Source of the DNA: Glutamicibacter soli
GTDB lineage: Bacteria; Actinomycetota; Actinomycetes; Actinomycetales; Micrococcaceae
DNA: 64,000 bases
Direction: 5' to 3'
Assembly: GCF_003309065.1 (NCBI RefSeq)
Contig: NZ_POAF01000001.1
Coordinates: 558,001-622,000 of the forward strand
Numbering within the stretch: position 1 is the first letter of the stretch; each line of letters begins with the position of its first letter. Shown here piece by piece: positions 28,599 through 39,775 of this stretch. The notes below the pieces were generated by a model. It did not search any database. It worked only from the letters and a program-made list of their open reading frames with translations, and was not told the DNA's origin. The position numbers and the translations under genes are program-made.

Positions 28599-31264
28599 CG
28601 CCTGTTCTTGGTCTTCTTCTTGTTGGCCTTCTTCTCCGACTTGCCTTCGGCTTTGGCGGCCTGGGCACGGGTCGTGCTCGCATGGCCTTCCTCATCCGGG
28701 CCGGTGAACTGCAGGTTCGTCGGCTGGTTCGCCGGCTCCCCCTGCGCTTGGCTGGATTCCTCGGAACCGCTCGGGATCTCCAGGTTGAACAGGGTGCCGA
28801 TGCTTTCCTCGCGGATGGATTCCATCATGGTCAGGAACATGGTGTAGCCCTCGCGCTGGTATTCAACCAGCGGATCGCGCTGAGCCATCGCCCGCAGGCC
28901 GATGCCTTCCTTGAGGTAGTCCATCTCGTACAGGTGTTCCTGCCACTTGCGGCCGATGGTCGACAGCACCACGCGGCGCTCCAGATCGCGCATGACCCCG
29001 GAGCCCACGCGATTCTCGCGCAGCTCGTACTGGTACTGCGCGTCGGAGAGGATCTCGCGTTCAAGGAACTGGGCGGAGAGGCGGCCCAGGCCGCCGGCTT
29101 CTTCGATGACCTCGGTCATGGTGATGCCGATCGGGTACAGCTGCTTCAGGTTGGTCCACAGCTGCTTCAGATCCCAGTCGTCCGCGTCGCCGACCTGGGT
29201 GGCCTCGGTGACCATGGCCTTCACGACGTCTTCCAGGAAGTGGCCGACCTTCTCTTGGAGGTCGTCTCCTTCCAGGATGGCGCGGCGGTCGGTGTAGATG
29301 GCCTCGCGCTGGCGGTTCATGACGTCGTCGTACTTCAGCACGTTCTTGCGCTGCTCGGCGTTGACGCCTTCCACCTGGGCCTGCGCGGATTCGATGGCGC
29401 GGGATACGATCTTGGATTCCAGGGCCACATCATCGGGCATCGACGGGTTGTTCATGATGCGCTCGGCCATGCCGGAGTTGAAGCGGCGCATCAGGTCGTC
29501 GGTCATCGACAGGTAGAAACGGGATTCGCCCGGGTCGCCCTGGCGACCGGCACGGCCGCGCAGCTGGTTGTCGATGCGGCGCGATTCGTGGCGTTCGGTG
29601 CCCAGCACGTACAGGCCGCCGAGCTTGGTGACTTCCTCGGCTTCCGCGGCAACGGTCTTCTTGGCCGCTTCGAAGACGTCGTCCCACTGCTTGTTGTATT
29701 CGTCGGCGTGGTTTTCCGGATCCAGGCCGCGGCGTTCCATTTCCGCCACCGCGAGGAATTCGGCGTTGCCGCCGAGCATGATGTCGGTACCGCGGCCGGC
29801 CATGTTGGTCGAGACGGTCACGGCGTTCTTGCGGCCGGCCATGGCGACCACGGCGGCTTCACGAGCGTGCTGCTTGGCGTTGAGCACTTCGTGGCGGATG
29901 CCCTTCTTGGCCAGCAGCCGGGAGAGGTATTCGCTCTTCTCCACGCTGGTGGTGCCCACGAGGATCGGCTGGCCGGTCTTGTGGCGCTCTTCGATGTCTT
30001 CGACAACCGCGTTGAACTTGGAAATCTCGTTCTTGTAGATCAGATCCGGCTGGTCCTGGCGGATCGCCGGCTTGTTGGTCGGGATCTCCACGACGCCAAG
30101 CTTGTAGGTTCCGTAGAACTCCGCGGCTTCGGTCTGGGCGGTACCGGTCATGCCCGAGATCTTCTCGTACATGCGGAAGTAGTTCTGCAAGGTGACGGTG
30201 GCGAGGGTCTGGTTCTCGGCCTTGATTTCCACGCTTTCCTTGGCCTCGATGGCCTGGTGCATGCCTTCGGAGTAGCGGCGACCCTGCAGCGCACGGCCGG
30301 TGTGCTCGTCGACGATCATGACTTCGCCGTTGACCACAACGTAGTCCTTGTCCTTCTTGAACAGCTCCTTGGCCTTGATGGCGTTGTTCAGGAAGCCGAT
30401 CAGCGGGGTGTTGTTGGACTCGTAGAGGTTGTCGATGCCCAGGTAGTCTTCGACCTTCTCGATGCCGCTCTCAAGCACGCCGATGGTGCGCTTCTTTTCG
30501 TCGACCTCGTAGTCGTCCTCGCGGGTCAGTCGGGCCACGATCTTGGAGAACTCGACATACCAGCGGTTCACGTCGCCCGAGGCCTGCCCGGAGATGATCA
30601 GCGGGGTACGGGCTTCGTCGATGAGAATCGAGTCGACCTCATCGACGATAACGAAGTGGTGGCCGCGCTGGACGAGCTCGTCCTTGCTCCAGGCCATGTT
30701 GTCGCGCAGGTAGTCGAAACCGAATTCGTTGTTGGTTCCGTACGTGATGTCGGCGGCGTACTGCTTGCGGCGGGTGGCCGGATCCATGTTCGCCAGGATG
30801 CAGCCGCAACTCAGACCAAGGAAGCGGAATACGCGGCCCATCAGGTCGGACTGGTACTGCGCGAGGAAGTCGTTGGTGGTCACCACGTGCACACCCTTGC
30901 CGGTCAGGGCATTGAGGTAGGCCGGTGCGGTCGCGACCAAGGTCTTGCCTTCACCGGTGCGCATTTCGGCGATATTGCCCATATGCAGCGCAGCGCCGCC
31001 CATGAGCTGGACGTCGAAGTGGCGCATGCCCAGCACGCGGTCCGCGGCTTCGCGCACGACGGCGAATGCTTCGGGAAGCAGGGCGTCCAGCGATTCACCA
31101 TCTGCCAGTCGGGCCCGGAACTTTTCGGTCTCCCGCTGGAGTTCTTCATCCGAAAGTTCGCGAATCTCGTCTTCCAACGTATTGATCGTGTCGGCGTACT
31201 TACGAAGGACCTTGAGGGTCTTCTTGTCGCCGGTACGCAAAATACGTTCTAGCAATGATGCCAC
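28595..31264 (-). CDS. secA: SecA, preprotein translocase ATPase
   Basis: Motor of the Sec export pathway. Landmarks: [19 protein letters not shown] (Walker A), [28 protein letters not shown] (Walker B), NMAGRGTDI and [18 protein letters not shown]. The GTG at 31264 has GGGAG about 7 nt upstream. Length is 889 residues. The C-terminus is a Gln/Ala/Lys-rich tail ending [12 protein letters not shown]; the zinc-binding CxCx8(C/H)C motif found at the SecA end in many bacteria is absent. Housekeeping SecA1 by context (hpf, mtrAB-lpqB side). Confidence 0.97.
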   Translation of the reverse strand: MASLLERILRTGDKKTLKVLRKYADTINTLEDEIRELSDEELQRETEKFRARLADGESLDALLPEAFAVVREAADRVLGMRHFDVQLMGGAALHMGNIAEMRTGEGKTLVATAPAYLNALTGKGVHVVTTNDFLAQYQSDLMGRVFRFLGLSCGCILANMDPATRRKQYAADITYGTNNEFGFDYLRDNMAWSKDELVQRGHHFVIVDEVDSILIDEARTPLIISGQASGDVNRWYVEFSKIVARLTREDDYEVDEKKRTIGVLESGIEKVEDYLGIDNLYESNNTPLIGFLNNAIKAKELFKKDKDYVVVNGEVMIVDEHTGRALQGRRYSEGMHQAIEAKESVEIKAENQTLATVTLQNYFRMYEKISGMTGTAQTEAAEFYGTYKLGVVEIPTNKPAIRQDQPDLIYKNEISKFNAVVEDIEERHKTGQPILVGTTSVEKSEYLSRLLAKKGIRHEVLNAKQHAREAAVVAMAGRKNAVTVSTNMAGRGTDIMLGGNAEFLAVAEMERRGLDPENHADEYNKQWDDVFEAAKKTVAAEAEEVTKLGGLYVLGTERHESRRIDNQLRGRAGRQGDPGESRFYLSMTDDLMRRFNSGMAERIMNNPSMPDDVALESKIVSRAIESAQAQVEGVNAEQRKNVLKYDDVMNRQREAIYTDRRAILEGDDLQEKVGHFLEDVVKAMVTEATQVGDADDWDLKQLWTNLKQLYPIGITMTEVIEEAGGLGRLSAQFLEREILSDAQYQYELRENRVGSGVMRDLERRVVLSTIGRKWQEHLYEMDYLKEGIGLRAMAQRDPLVEYQREGYTMFLTMMESIREESIGTLFNLEIPSGSEESSQAQGEPANQPTNLQFTGPDEEGHASTTRAQAAKAEGKSEKKANKKKTKNRR

Positions 31265-31402
31265 GTGGTAGCTCCCAATATCTCAAGCACAGTAAATCTG
31301 GCGTAATTAGTCTACGTGAGGAAAACGTCGTCAAACGCTATTTCGATAGTCTCTGCGGTGTTCTTATGGTGAACGGCAACGCACCAAACAGGCAGTTCAC
31401 AG

Positions 31403-32587
31403 TCAACGTTCAACCGCGGCCAACCCGAGCCACCGCGCCATTCGCCCCAGTTCGCGATCCAGCTCGCCCGAAACTTCCGGGCAAACTCCGGGTTCGTAAT
31501 GCACTGACTTGGCTTGCAGCACCCCGTTTTTCCGGTCGGCTTTCAGATCCACCCTGCCAACGAAGTCCTCGCCGTAGAGCATCGGAAAAACGTAGTACCC
31601 GTAGCGCCGCTTGGCCTGCGGAACATAGATTTCCACCCGGTATTCGAAGCCGAAGAAGCGCTCCAGCCTGCGCCTGTTGAAGACCATCGAATCGAAGGGC
31701 GAGAGCAGGCGCAGATCGGGTTGGACGCTGCGCGGAATGACGGTTCCGGGCAGCTGGTAACAGTTTTCGGCGAGGCCGGCGACCCCAACTTGCTCAATCA
31801 GCCGCTCTGCGGCCAGTTCGCGCAGCAGTCCGGCGACCTGGGTGGCGGGCAGCCGGAAGTATTCGGCGATGCAGTGGGCGGTGCCCACGCCCAGTGCGCG
31901 CATCGCCCGCAGCACCAGCCGGCGAAGGGCGGACCGCTTGTCGCCCGGGACAGCAGCCCGTTGCAGGTCGATCACGTCCTCGGCCAGCGCGAAGCGGCGT
32001 TCGAACTGGCTGCTGCGGCCCAGCGCAAGGATCCGGCCCTGGGCAAACAGCGCTTCGGTGACGAACTTCGTATCGTTCCAGTTCCAGCCCCAGTGCTGCT
32101 TCTCCCCGACCGGCTGGATGTCCAGCGCGGCGCTGAGCTCGCGGGCGGTGGTGCCCGGATGCGTGGCGAGATAGGACAGCACGTTGTCGGTCAGTTCGCA
32201 GTGCTCACTGGTGAACAGGTCCGAACGGTCGATCCAGCCGCGCCGCTGCCAGGTGATCAGGTCCGCGACGAGCTCGCTGCGCACATAGCTGGCTTCGTGC
32301 GCCCAGTATTCGGTCATCGGGCCGCGTTTGCGCGCCACCAGCCTGTCCAGCGCACCGATGTCGTAGGCACCAAGCCGCGCGAAAAGCGGCATGTAGTGGG
32401 CTCGTTGGACAACGTTGATCGAATCGATCTGCAGCTGGGCGATGGACTCCAGCGTCGAGTTCATCCGCCGGAGAGTCACGGGCTTGTCCGGGCGGGCCCG
32501 GGACAAGCCTTGGGCGGCCAGCGCAACCCGTCGAGCCTGTGACAGGCTCAGGGTGCGCCGACCGCCCTTGTTTGCTGGATCGCTAAT
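31403..32587 (-). CDS. YcaQ/AlkX-like winged-helix protein (possible interstrand cross-link DNA glycosylase)
   Basis: Winged-helix protein of the HTH_42 family; E. coli YcaQ and Streptomyces AlkZ unhook DNA cross-links. Family segments: LESIAQLQIDSINVVQRAHYMPLFARLG, EYWAHEASYV, an arginine-rich wing, LLSPFDSMVFNRRR and YGYYVFPMLYGEDFVGRVDLKADR. The QLQIDSI pattern corresponds to the catalytic Q-x-D region. The family-like N-terminus LSLSQARRVALAAQG is encoded upstream of the last ordinary start (TTG, 32506), and no ATG, GTG or TTG precedes it in frame. The coordinate given is an ATT at 32587 with GAGGG about 7 nt upstream, just after hpf; CTG at 32551 is an alternative. Confidence 0.75.
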   Translation of the reverse strand: MSDPANKGGRRTLSLSQARRVALAAQGLSRARPDKPVTLRRMNSTLESIAQLQIDSINVVQRAHYMPLFARLGAYDIGALDRLVARKRGPMTEYWAHEASYVRSELVADLITWQRRGWIDRSDLFTSEHCELTDNVLSYLATHPGTTARELSAALDIQPVGEKQHWGWNWNDTKFVTEALFAQGRILALGRSSQFERRFALAEDVIDLQRAAVPGDKRSALRRLVLRAMRALGVGTAHCIAEYFRLPATQVAGLLRELAAERLIEQVGVAGLAENCYQLPGTVIPRSVQPDLRLLSPFDSMVFNRRRLERFFGFEYRVEIYVPQAKRRYGYYVFPMLYGEDFVGRVDLKADRKNGVLQAKSVHYEPGVCPEVSGELDRELGRMARWLGLAAVER

Positions 32588-32589
32588 GG

Positions 32590-33288
32590 CTAACCCTCGG
32601 TCGCCATTGCCTTGTCGCGGTAGCCGCGAGTCTCGGTGGTCGACTCGGTTTCGTCACTGAGCGAAGCATCCAGGGTGATGACACCGTACTGGTATTGGGT
32701 GCGGCCGTAGACCACGGAGTGCTCGCCGGTGGCTTCATCGACGAAGAGGTAGAACGGGTGCCCCACCAGCTCCATGCGGTCCACTGCGTCGTCAACGCTC
32801 ATGACTTCGGCAGGGAAGGACTTCCGGCGGATCACGACCGGCGAGTACTCGGCGTTCGCTTCAGCTTCTTCCGCTTCGGCGGCGGCCTGGGCTGCGAGAG
32901 TTTCCTCAACGAGGGACTTGTCCGTCGGAACAACCGGCAGCGCGCTGGTGGCCTGATGGACTGCCACCGGGGCATGGTTTCCGCGATGCACCTTGCGCTT
33001 GTCGCGGGCCTTGCGCAGACGCTCAAGCAGCTTGGCGAATGCGACATCAAAGGCTGCAAACTTGTCAGCCCCACGGGCTTCTGCACGGATTGCCGGTCCT
33101 CGACCGACAACCGTCAGTTCCACGGACAGTGCGGTGCTCTGGTCACGGGCGTGAGTTTCCTTGACGACCTTGACGTCAATGCGCTGGATCTTGGTGGCCA
33201 GCTGGTCGACCTTGGTGATTTTCTCATCAACATACTCCCGGAAACGGTCCGAGATGGTGATGTTGCGTCCGCTGTAGTTCAGCTCCAT
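32590..33288 (-). CDS. hpf: Long-form ribosome hibernation promoting factor
   Basis: Dimerises 70S ribosomes into inactive 100S particles in resting cells. The N-terminal HPF/RaiA domain (about 1-100, MELNYSGRNITISDRFREYV) is followed by an acidic linker and the C-terminal dimerisation domain (VVIRRKSFPAEVMSVDDAVDRMELVGHPFYLFVDE). The ATG has GGAGGA 5 nt upstream. Length is 232 residues. It lies between comF and the YcaQ-like gene, the usual actinobacterial place near secA. Confidence 0.95.
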   Translation of the reverse strand: MELNYSGRNITISDRFREYVDEKITKVDQLATKIQRIDVKVVKETHARDQSTALSVELTVVGRGPAIRAEARGADKFAAFDVAFAKLLERLRKARDKRKVHRGNHAPVAVHQATSALPVVPTDKSLVEETLAAQAAAEAEEAEANAEYSPVVIRRKSFPAEVMSVDDAVDRMELVGHPFYLFVDEATGEHSVVYGRTQYQYGVITLDASLSDETESTTETRGYRDKAMATEG

Positions 33289-33448
33289 GGTGTCCTCCAA
33301 AATTGAGTCGGGTGACACAACAGTTCGGAAGTTTGATCTCTTCGAACTGAAGATGGGCTTCGCTGCATCTGTGTGATGCAACCCATACTTCACCTTAGGC
33401 CACGGCGGCCCAGATTCAAGTACCGAACGCGGACATTTCCTATCGCGG

Positions 33449-34249
33449 TCAGCGTAATTGTCCACCCCGGTCATCGCCCGGCGGTCGAGTGAGTGCCAGC
33501 ACTACCCCTCCGAGCACGTCGTATCCCGCGTTATTACAGGTAATTGCGGCATTTTGCAGGGTGGAACCGGTGGTCATCACGTCATCGACAAGCAGGATCG
33601 GCTGTTGGCGAACACGCGGGATCTCGGCAATCAGCTGCGCGTGCTGCCCGCGCCGGTCCGAGCCGGATTTGCTCTTCTGGGCCCCGCTGAACACCTGGCC
33701 CATCCGGTAGTGCAGCACCGGTGACAGTTCCAGGCCTGCGTCGAGCAGTCCGAGGCGCTCGGCCGACTGGAGCATGGCTTCCACCGGCCGGTATCCCCTG
33801 CGCGCAATCGCCTTCAGCGAGGTGGGCATGGGAACGACCAGTGTGCGCCGGGCGCGGGACTGCGGAACAAGCGAGGCATTCAGGGCGGCGGCGAGGTAGG
33901 GCGAAAACAGCTCTTTCAGGAAATACCGCTGGTGGTCCTTGTAGGACAGGATGGCTCGGGCCAGCTCGTTGCCGTAGACGCCGCAAGCCGCCACGGGGAT
34001 CTGTCCGGCCAGCGCCGGCAGTTCAAGGTAGCGGCTCTGGCTGTCGGGAAGCGGCGGGAGGCAGAGCTGGCGGCGCACCGCGCCGCGGCAGGTGGGGCAC
34101 AGCCTGTCATCGGCCCTGCCGCAGACCGCACAGCTGGCAGGCAGCAGGAAGTTGCAAGTTTCGCGCAGCGCGAAGCGCACCCATTGCGGAACCCGCTGGC
34201 CATACAGCTGGTCCAGGTCCCGCAGGATTTCCCGGTCGTTGGAGCCCAT
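33449..34249 (-). CDS. ComF-family phosphoribosyltransferase-like protein
   Basis: N-terminal zinc-ribbon-like double CxxC (CAVCGRADDRLCPTC) followed by a type I phosphoribosyltransferase fold with the ILLVDDVMTTGSTL signature near the C-terminus and VVPMPTSLKAIARRGYRPVEAML in the middle. ComF proteins are linked to DNA uptake in competent bacteria; other competence genes are not seen here. Length is 266 residues. The ATG at 34249 gives a usual N-terminus but its ribosome site is weak and close (GGAGC). Confidence 0.88.
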   Translation of the reverse strand: MGSNDREILRDLDQLYGQRVPQWVRFALRETCNFLLPASCAVCGRADDRLCPTCRGAVRRQLCLPPLPDSQSRYLELPALAGQIPVAACGVYGNELARAILSYKDHQRYFLKELFSPYLAAALNASLVPQSRARRTLVVPMPTSLKAIARRGYRPVEAMLQSAERLGLLDAGLELSPVLHYRMGQVFSGAQKSKSGSDRRGQHAQLIAEIPRVRQQPILLVDDVMTTGSTLQNAAITCNNAGYDVLGGVVLALTRPPGDDRGGQLR

Positions 34250-34323
34250 GCTCCAGGATGGGCGCGGCCGCGGCATGGCCGCCGGCGCTGGACGCCGATT
34301 GTGGATGCCGCGGTGCGCTCCGG

Positions 34324-36027
34324 TCAGCCCGGGTAGGAGATGTCCTTGGCGTAGTCGTCCAGCACATGCCAGGAGTTGCCCACCAGGCTGAACAGCTGGT
34401 CCTGGGATTCGGCGTAGACTTCCCGCTGCTTTCCGGTGCCGGCGGCGATGCCCACCATGCCCAGCAGCACCTGCAGGTGCTTGCTGCCACCTTGGAAGGT
34501 GATCTGCTCGGCCAGCACCGGCTCGGTAAGGCTCAGCTCGGCGACGATGATCGAACGATCGGATTCCCAGACCGCGGTGTTCACCGGGACGTCGGGGTAG
34601 ATCTTCATCGGCGTCTTGCTCAGGCCTCGCGGCACCCCGTCGGAATCGCGGATCACTCCGGAGACGTACACGGTGGTTGCCGAGTCCTTGGTGGCGACGA
34701 TCAGCGCCCGGGCCCCGTCGCGGGAAATGCGCAGCGAGCTGACGCTGGAGCCTTCCAGCCACGGCACGCTGATCGTGCGGGCTTCGCCCTTGCCCGCGAT
34801 GCTGTCGGGCACCGCGCGCAGCGGGTTCTTGTCGTGGTTGTCCGCCGTCCAGGTCCAGCCGGCCAAGTCCATGGACGGCTGGATCAGTGATTCGCCTTCA
34901 AGGCCCAGGTCCAGCGAGCCGTCCTCGCCGATGGTCCACAGCTGCTTGCGCGATCCGTTCAGGAAGGCGTAGCGGTTGCCGATGGGCGACATGGCGGGTT
35001 CGCGCGGATTGTAGCGCGAGATATCCGGCAGCCCGCCGACGGGGATGACCGAGAGCCCCTTGACGTAGACCAGCGACTTGTCCGCGATGCCGATCAGCGT
35101 ATCCGGGGTGCTGGGGTCGACCTGCGCCGGCTCGATGGTGATGCTCTGGTCGGCCAGCGTGATCTCGGTTTCCTCCTGCAGCATCTGCACTTTCGTCACG
35201 CTGCTCAAGGGGATCAAGGTGGCTTCCAGCTGCTGGTCCATGAGCAGCAGCATCTGGTCGGTGGCGTCCTGGAAGGTCGCCTTGCTCAGGTCGACGGTCG
35301 CGGTGCCGTCGCGCACCGGGACCGCGGAGCGCACCAGGGATCCGGCGGAGCTGAAAGCGGAGACCACGGCATTTTCCAGGTACGGCGCTGGGCCCTCCAG
35401 CAGCGCTTCGACCATCGAGGTTGCGGTGCCGCTGCCGGTGGCGAACCAGCGGATGTCAGGCACCAGATAGCGGTAGGTGGCGTTGTAGAAGTACAGGGTC
35501 TGGGCGGAGAAGATCTTGTTGAAGGTGGAGGCTTCCAGCATCACGCCGTTGGGCGCGTCGGAGATGCGCCACTGGTCGTCGACCTTGGACACGGCGACGT
35601 CCACCGCGCGGGTTGAATGGTCGGGGTACATGGTGCGCACGCCCTGGGCATCCACCGCCCCGATGATCTCCAGCTGGATCGTGTACTGGTTGGTCTCGGC
35701 GCCGTTAACCACGTTGACAGCCTCGTAGATCAGCGTGCTGGTGTCCCCGCGCCACTGCCGGCTCAGCTCCGGGGTGAGGAACTCGCGGGCGACTGCGTAG
35801 TCCTCCGCCACCGAACGGCCGGCGGCCACGAAACCGTCGACGATCGCCCTGGCATCCGCGCCGTCGGCGGGCCCGTCCGCGGCGTAGCTGTAGGACTCCG
35901 ACTCGGAGTCCTCCGAATGCGCCTCGATCTGCTTGACCGGGGAGGAGCGCGGGATGGAGGCGCAGCCGGTGGCGGTGAGCGCCACTCCCAGCAGCATGGC
36001 CAGCAGCGAAATCAGCGTGCGTCGCAT
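34324..36027 (-). CDS. lpqB: LpqB, MtrAB-associated lipoprotein
   Basis: Exported lipoprotein that modulates MtrB signalling in mycobacteria. The signal peptide ends in the lipobox ATGC (Cys22), then GerMN domains (about 60-290) and a beta-propeller-like C-terminal half. Length is 567 residues. The ATG overlaps the mtrB stop (TAATG), so it is translationally coupled behind the two-component genes. Confidence 0.93.
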   Translation of the reverse strand: MRRTLISLLAMLLGVALTATGCASIPRSSPVKQIEAHSEDSESESYSYAADGPADGADARAIVDGFVAAGRSVAEDYAVAREFLTPELSRQWRGDTSTLIYEAVNVVNGAETNQYTIQLEIIGAVDAQGVRTMYPDHSTRAVDVAVSKVDDQWRISDAPNGVMLEASTFNKIFSAQTLYFYNATYRYLVPDIRWFATGSGTATSMVEALLEGPAPYLENAVVSAFSSAGSLVRSAVPVRDGTATVDLSKATFQDATDQMLLLMDQQLEATLIPLSSVTKVQMLQEETEITLADQSITIEPAQVDPSTPDTLIGIADKSLVYVKGLSVIPVGGLPDISRYNPREPAMSPIGNRYAFLNGSRKQLWTIGEDGSLDLGLEGESLIQPSMDLAGWTWTADNHDKNPLRAVPDSIAGKGEARTISVPWLEGSSVSSLRISRDGARALIVATKDSATTVYVSGVIRDSDGVPRGLSKTPMKIYPDVPVNTAVWESDRSIIVAELSLTEPVLAEQITFQGGSKHLQVLLGMVGIAAGTGKQREVYAESQDQLFSLVGNSWHVLDDYAKDISYPG

Positions 36028-37832
36028 TATTTCTCCTCCGACGAGGCGGGCGGAATCGGCGCGCCCGGATCGGCGATGTCGTCGTCCAGATCGTCGTCCT
36101 CGGGCAGCACCAGCGGGGTGTAGCCGATCTTGGGGACTTCGCCGGTCAGCGGGAAGCTGTCACCCTGCGGCTCGTCCAGGGTCTGCACGGCGGCCGGTTC
36201 CAGCGGCAGCGGCGAGGAGTCGATGGTGTCCGCGGCGGTGCGCGGCAGGGTGACACGGAAGACCGAGCCGATGCCCAGTTCGCCCCAGGCCTCCAGCCGG
36301 CCCTCGTGCAGCCTGATGTCCTCCATCGCGATGGACAGGCCCAGGCCCGAGCCTCCGGTGGTGCGGGCGCGAGCCGGGTCGGCGCGCCAGAAGCGGTCGA
36401 AGACGTGCTTGCAGGATTCCTCGGACATGCCGATGCCGTAGTCGCGCACGGTGACCGCCACGGCTGATTCGTTGGCGCCGATGGTCACGTCGATCGGCTG
36501 CGCCTCGCCGTGCTCCACGGCGTTGAGCACCAGGTTGCGGATGACGCGTTCCAGGCGGCGCGGGTCGACTTCCGCCACGCATCCCTCGGGCGGGGAGTTC
36601 AGCCGGATGACGGTGCCGTATTCGTCGGCCACCGGGGTGGCGGTGACGATGACCTTCCCGACAATCACGTTCAGGTCGGTGGATTCGCGGTCCAGCACTG
36701 CCACGCCGGCGTCGAAGCGCGAGACCTCCAGCAGGTCGTTGAGCAGGTTCTGGAAGCGCTCGATCTGGTTGTACATCAGCTCGGCGGAGCGCGCGGTCAG
36801 CGGGTCGAAGTTCTCGCGGGCGTCGTGGATCAGCTCGGCGGCCATGCGCACGGTGGTCAGCGGGGTGCGCAGCTCGTGGGAGACGTCGGAGACGAAACGC
36901 TGCTGCATGGCCGAGAGGTTGTTCAGGGCGGTGATCTGCTCCTGCAGGGAGGCGGCCATGTGGTTGAAGGCGGTGCCCAGGCGCGCCACCTCGTCGCGGC
37001 CGGAGACCTTCATGCGGCGGTCCAGATCGCCGGCGGCGATGCGCTCGGACACGTAGGCGGCGTCGGCCACCGGGCGCACCACGGTGCGGGCCACAGACCA
37101 GGCGACGAAGCCGACCACTGCCAGCAGCACCAGCCCGGTGAAGGTCATGGCGCGGTTGATGAAGGCCAGGGTGTCCTGCACGCTGGACAGGTCGTAGACC
37201 AGGTAGAGGCCGTATTCTCGGCCCGGCGGGATCAGCACCTTGGTTCCGATGATCAGCCCGGGATACTGGTCGCCCTCGACGCCCAGCTCGATGGAACGCC
37301 AGTAGATGCCCTGTTCCCCCGCCACGGATTCGGCGAGGTCCTCGGGCACCACGCGGGTAGTCAGCGAACCGGAGGCCATGGGGCCGACGTAGAGGTTCTC
37401 GTCCCCGGCGATGGGCATCAGGACGAAGTCTCGGATGACGGTGGCGCCGTCGCCCTCCAGGGTGGCCAAGGTGGAGTTCACCAGGGCCTGGGTGGAGGCG
37501 CGGTCGGTGGTGGCGGCGGATTCGAGGATGGAGCGCGCCTGCGTCAGGCCGCGCTCGGATTCCTTCTCGATCTGGTTGAAGCGTTCCTGGAACAGCGTGG
37601 AGGCGATCTGGTTGGAGAGGAACGCGCCGGCGGCCAGCAGCGCCAGCGAGGTGAACAGCAGCGTGGAGATCACTGTGCGGAACAGCAGATGGCGCTGCCA
37701 GCGGTTGCGCACCGCTTCCACGGGACGGCGGATCCAGTGCTTCAGCCGGTAGAACCGCGGGGCCTGGGGAATGCCATGGACACGCACATCGACCGGGACA
37801 AGTTCTTTTCCGGTCGGCGCGTGCGTGTTCAA
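36027..37832 (-). CDS. mtrB: MtrB, sensor histidine kinase
   Basis: Membrane kinase of the MtrAB system, which ties cell-wall hydrolysis and division to the cell cycle. Two membrane spans (about residues 43-65 and 215-235) flank an extracytoplasmic sensor; a HAMP domain follows, then HisKA with [18 protein letters not shown] and the ATPase with [19 protein letters not shown] and [10 protein letters not shown] Pro/Asp-rich C-terminal extension is present. The TTG at 37832 overlaps the mtrA stop (TTGA); a GTG 16 codons downstream is possible. Confidence 0.95.
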   Translation of the reverse strand: MNTHAPTGKELVPVDVRVHGIPQAPRFYRLKHWIRRPVEAVRNRWQRHLLFRTVISTLLFTSLALLAAGAFLSNQIASTLFQERFNQIEKESERGLTQARSILESAATTDRASTQALVNSTLATLEGDGATVIRDFVLMPIAGDENLYVGPMASGSLTTRVVPEDLAESVAGEQGIYWRSIELGVEGDQYPGLIIGTKVLIPPGREYGLYLVYDLSSVQDTLAFINRAMTFTGLVLLAVVGFVAWSVARTVVRPVADAAYVSERIAAGDLDRRMKVSGRDEVARLGTAFNHMAASLQEQITALNNLSAMQQRFVSDVSHELRTPLTTVRMAAELIHDARENFDPLTARSAELMYNQIERFQNLLNDLLEVSRFDAGVAVLDRESTDLNVIVGKVIVTATPVADEYGTVIRLNSPPEGCVAEVDPRRLERVIRNLVLNAVEHGEAQPIDVTIGANESAVAVTVRDYGIGMSEESCKHVFDRFWRADPARARTTGGSGLGLSIAMEDIRLHEGRLEAWGELGIGSVFRVTLPRTAADTIDSSPLPLEPAAVQTLDEPQGDSFPLTGEVPKIGYTPLVLPEDDDLDDDIADPGAPIPPASSEEK

Positions 37833-38509
37833 CTTGCCGATCCAGCCTTGTATCCGACACCGCGCACGGTCTGGATGATCTGCGGCTTCTCGGGGTCGAC
37901 CTCGATCTTGGAGCGCAGGCGCTGCACGTGCACGTTCACCAGCCGGGTATCGGCCGCGTGTCGGTAGCCCCAGACCGCTTCGAGCAGCTGCTCGCGGCTG
38001 AAGACCTGCCACGGCTTGCGCGCCATGGTCACCAGCAGGTCGAATTCCAGCGGGGTCAGCGACACCACGGTGCCGCCGCGGGTCACCCGGTGGCCGGCCA
38101 CGTCGATGGCGACCTCGCCAACCTGCAGGGTCTCGGCCGCATGGGTTTCGTTCGGGCGCAGGCGGGCGCGCACGCGGGCCACCAGCTCGGCTGGCTTGAA
38201 GGGCTTGGGGACGTAGTCGTCCGCGCCGGACTCCAGGCCGCGGACCACGTCGGCGGTGTCCGACTTGGCGGTGAGCATGACCACCGGGACGTCGGATTCG
38301 GCGCGGATCTGCTTGCAGACCTCGATTCCGTCGATGCCCGGAAGCATCAGGTCCAGCAGCACCAGGTCGGGGTTTGACTCGCGGAAGGCTTCCAGCGCCC
38401 CGGAACCGTCATAGCAGAAGGAGGCCTCGAAGCCGTCGTTCTGCAGGACGATGCCGATCATTTCCGACAACGCCTCGTCATCGTCGACAACAAGAATTCG
38501 TGCCTTCAT
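37829..38509 (-). CDS. mtrA: MtrA, OmpR-family response regulator
   Basis: DNA-binding partner of MtrB. The receiver domain has the acidic pocket VVDDDEAL, the phosphoacceptor LVLLDLMLPG and the switch lysine in KPFKPAEL; the C-terminal winged helix contains LTPLEFDLL and VNVHVQRLRSKIE. Length is 226 residues, typical. The ATG has AGGGGG 7 nt upstream. It is the first gene of mtrA-mtrB-lpqB, all overlapping. Confidence 0.97.
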   Translation of the reverse strand: MKARILVVDDDEALSEMIGIVLQNDGFEASFCYDGSGALEAFRESNPDLVLLDLMLPGIDGIEVCKQIRAESDVPVVMLTAKSDTADVVRGLESGADDYVPKPFKPAELVARVRARLRPNETHAAETLQVGEVAIDVAGHRVTRGGTVVSLTPLEFDLLVTMARKPWQVFSREQLLEAVWGYRHAADTRLVNVHVQRLRSKIEVDPEKPQIIQTVRGVGYKAGSAS

Positions 38510-38701
38510 CCAATTTCCCCCTGAAATGCTAGGACAGCCGCGGGCGGCCTGCCGGCAGGGGCAGGACTGCACGGCCCCGCCCAACCGGCTGGTCACCAGT
38601 GCGCAGCTAAGCTACCGCCATTGTTTCTAAGATACATGACCAGCCCCCGATTCAGCCGGTTGACTGGCGCAAAGCCCCGCCATTGGAGGCAGATCCCCCA
38701 G

Positions 38702-39775
38702 CTAGGCGTCGACCCGGGTCTGTTCCAGGGCTTGGGCGTAGCCGGTCAGGTGCCCCAGGCAGTCCACGACCTCGGCCGCGCTGCTGGAGGCGAAGGAACC
38801 GGCGGGCATCAGCGTCAGGGCCGAAAGGCTGGACAGCGGCAGGCCCAACTGCCGCCAGGGGCGCAGGATGGTTTTCACGCCCTGCACCACACCCGGGGCG
38901 CGGCCACCGGGCTGCAGCAGCTGCAAGAACAGCTGGGCGCCGGTTTCGACCAGGCCCGCAGCGCGTTCCCAATGCCGGTGGCCCATCGCGGCCGGGTCCA
39001 GCAGCCATCCGTCGATGCCCGCTTGGTGCAGCAGGTCGACCCGCTCAATCCACGAGACGTCGGCCGTGGGAAGGTTCACCGTCACGCGCAGCGGCGAGGG
39101 GTCCTGCCCGCCGGACAGCACGGCCAGGAAGCCGGAATAGCTGGTGCGCACCTCGCTGCGCGGGATGGAGCGCAAGGTGCGGTAGCCGCTGGCGGTGGGC
39201 ACGGTGCCGTCCAGTGCGGCGGGAAGCTGCGGCTCGTCGAGCTGCAGGGTGAACCCGGTAATGCCGGTGGCGCGGGTGATCCGATCCAGGTGCTCGCGCA
39301 CCCCGTGGGCGTAGGCCTCGATGACGTCGCGCCGCGCCCCGTGGTCGGACAACACCTTTTCGCCACTGGCCAGGTGCAGGCCGGCGGCAAGGCTCCAGGG
39401 CCCGAGCACATCGACCAGCAGCCGGGTCGGGCGCTTCTTCTCGGCACCTGCCACGTCGGCCAGCAGGTTCTCATCGCTGCGCAGCAGGCTGCGGGCGCGC
39501 CGGGCATCCATGCCATCGGGCACCCCGATGCGCCAGCCGTGCGGCTGCAGATCGAAACCCAGCTCGGCGGCCATGGTGGCGCTGCGGCCCAGGGCGTCGG
39601 CCCCGACGCCGCGGTCAGGCAGCTGCGGCAGCACGGCGAGGTTCGGTTCGCCCAGCTCCCCGCGGATGACCCGGTGGATCTCCAGCGGATCGGTGCCCGG
39701 GAACTGGCAGAAGGAGGTGACGTGCACATCCTGGCGGCGTGCCGGAACGGCCGAGAGGTCCTGCGTTTCAGGCAT
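38702..39775 (-). CDS. Short MetE-like (cobalamin-independent methionine synthase family) protein
   Basis: A 357-residue protein with the TIM-barrel fold of the MetE C-terminal half, similar in plan to Rv3015c: TSFCQFPGTDPLEIHRVIRGELGEPNLAVLPQLPDRGVGADALGR, then GFTLQLDEPQLPAALDG and VTVNLPTADVSW. The zinc ligands of true MetE (His-x-Cys and a later Cys) were not recognised and the N-terminal half is missing, so methionine synthesis is doubtful. It overlaps the chorismate mutase gene by 8 bp, suggesting a common transcript. Confidence 0.72.
   Translation of the reverse strand: MPETQDLSAVPARRQDVHVTSFCQFPGTDPLEIHRVIRGELGEPNLAVLPQLPDRGVGADALGRSATMAAELGFDLQPHGWRIGVPDGMDARRARSLLRSDENLLADVAGAEKKRPTRLLVDVLGPWSLAAGLHLASGEKVLSDHGARRDVIEAYAHGVREHLDRITRATGITGFTLQLDEPQLPAALDGTVPTASGYRTLRSIPRSEVRTSYSGFLAVLSGGQDPSPLRVTVNLPTADVSWIERVDLLHQAGIDGWLLDPAAMGHRHWERAAGLVETGAQLFLQLLQPGGRAPGVVQGVKTILRPWRQLGLPLSSLSALTLMPAGSFASSSAAEVVDCLGHLTGYAQALEQTRVDA

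Noticed and set aside
37833-38012. Longer mtrB start upstream within mtrA
   Set aside because: The extra 60 codons are a frame shadow of the mtrA winged-helix domain; the TTG that overlaps the mtrA stop gives the usual N-terminus.
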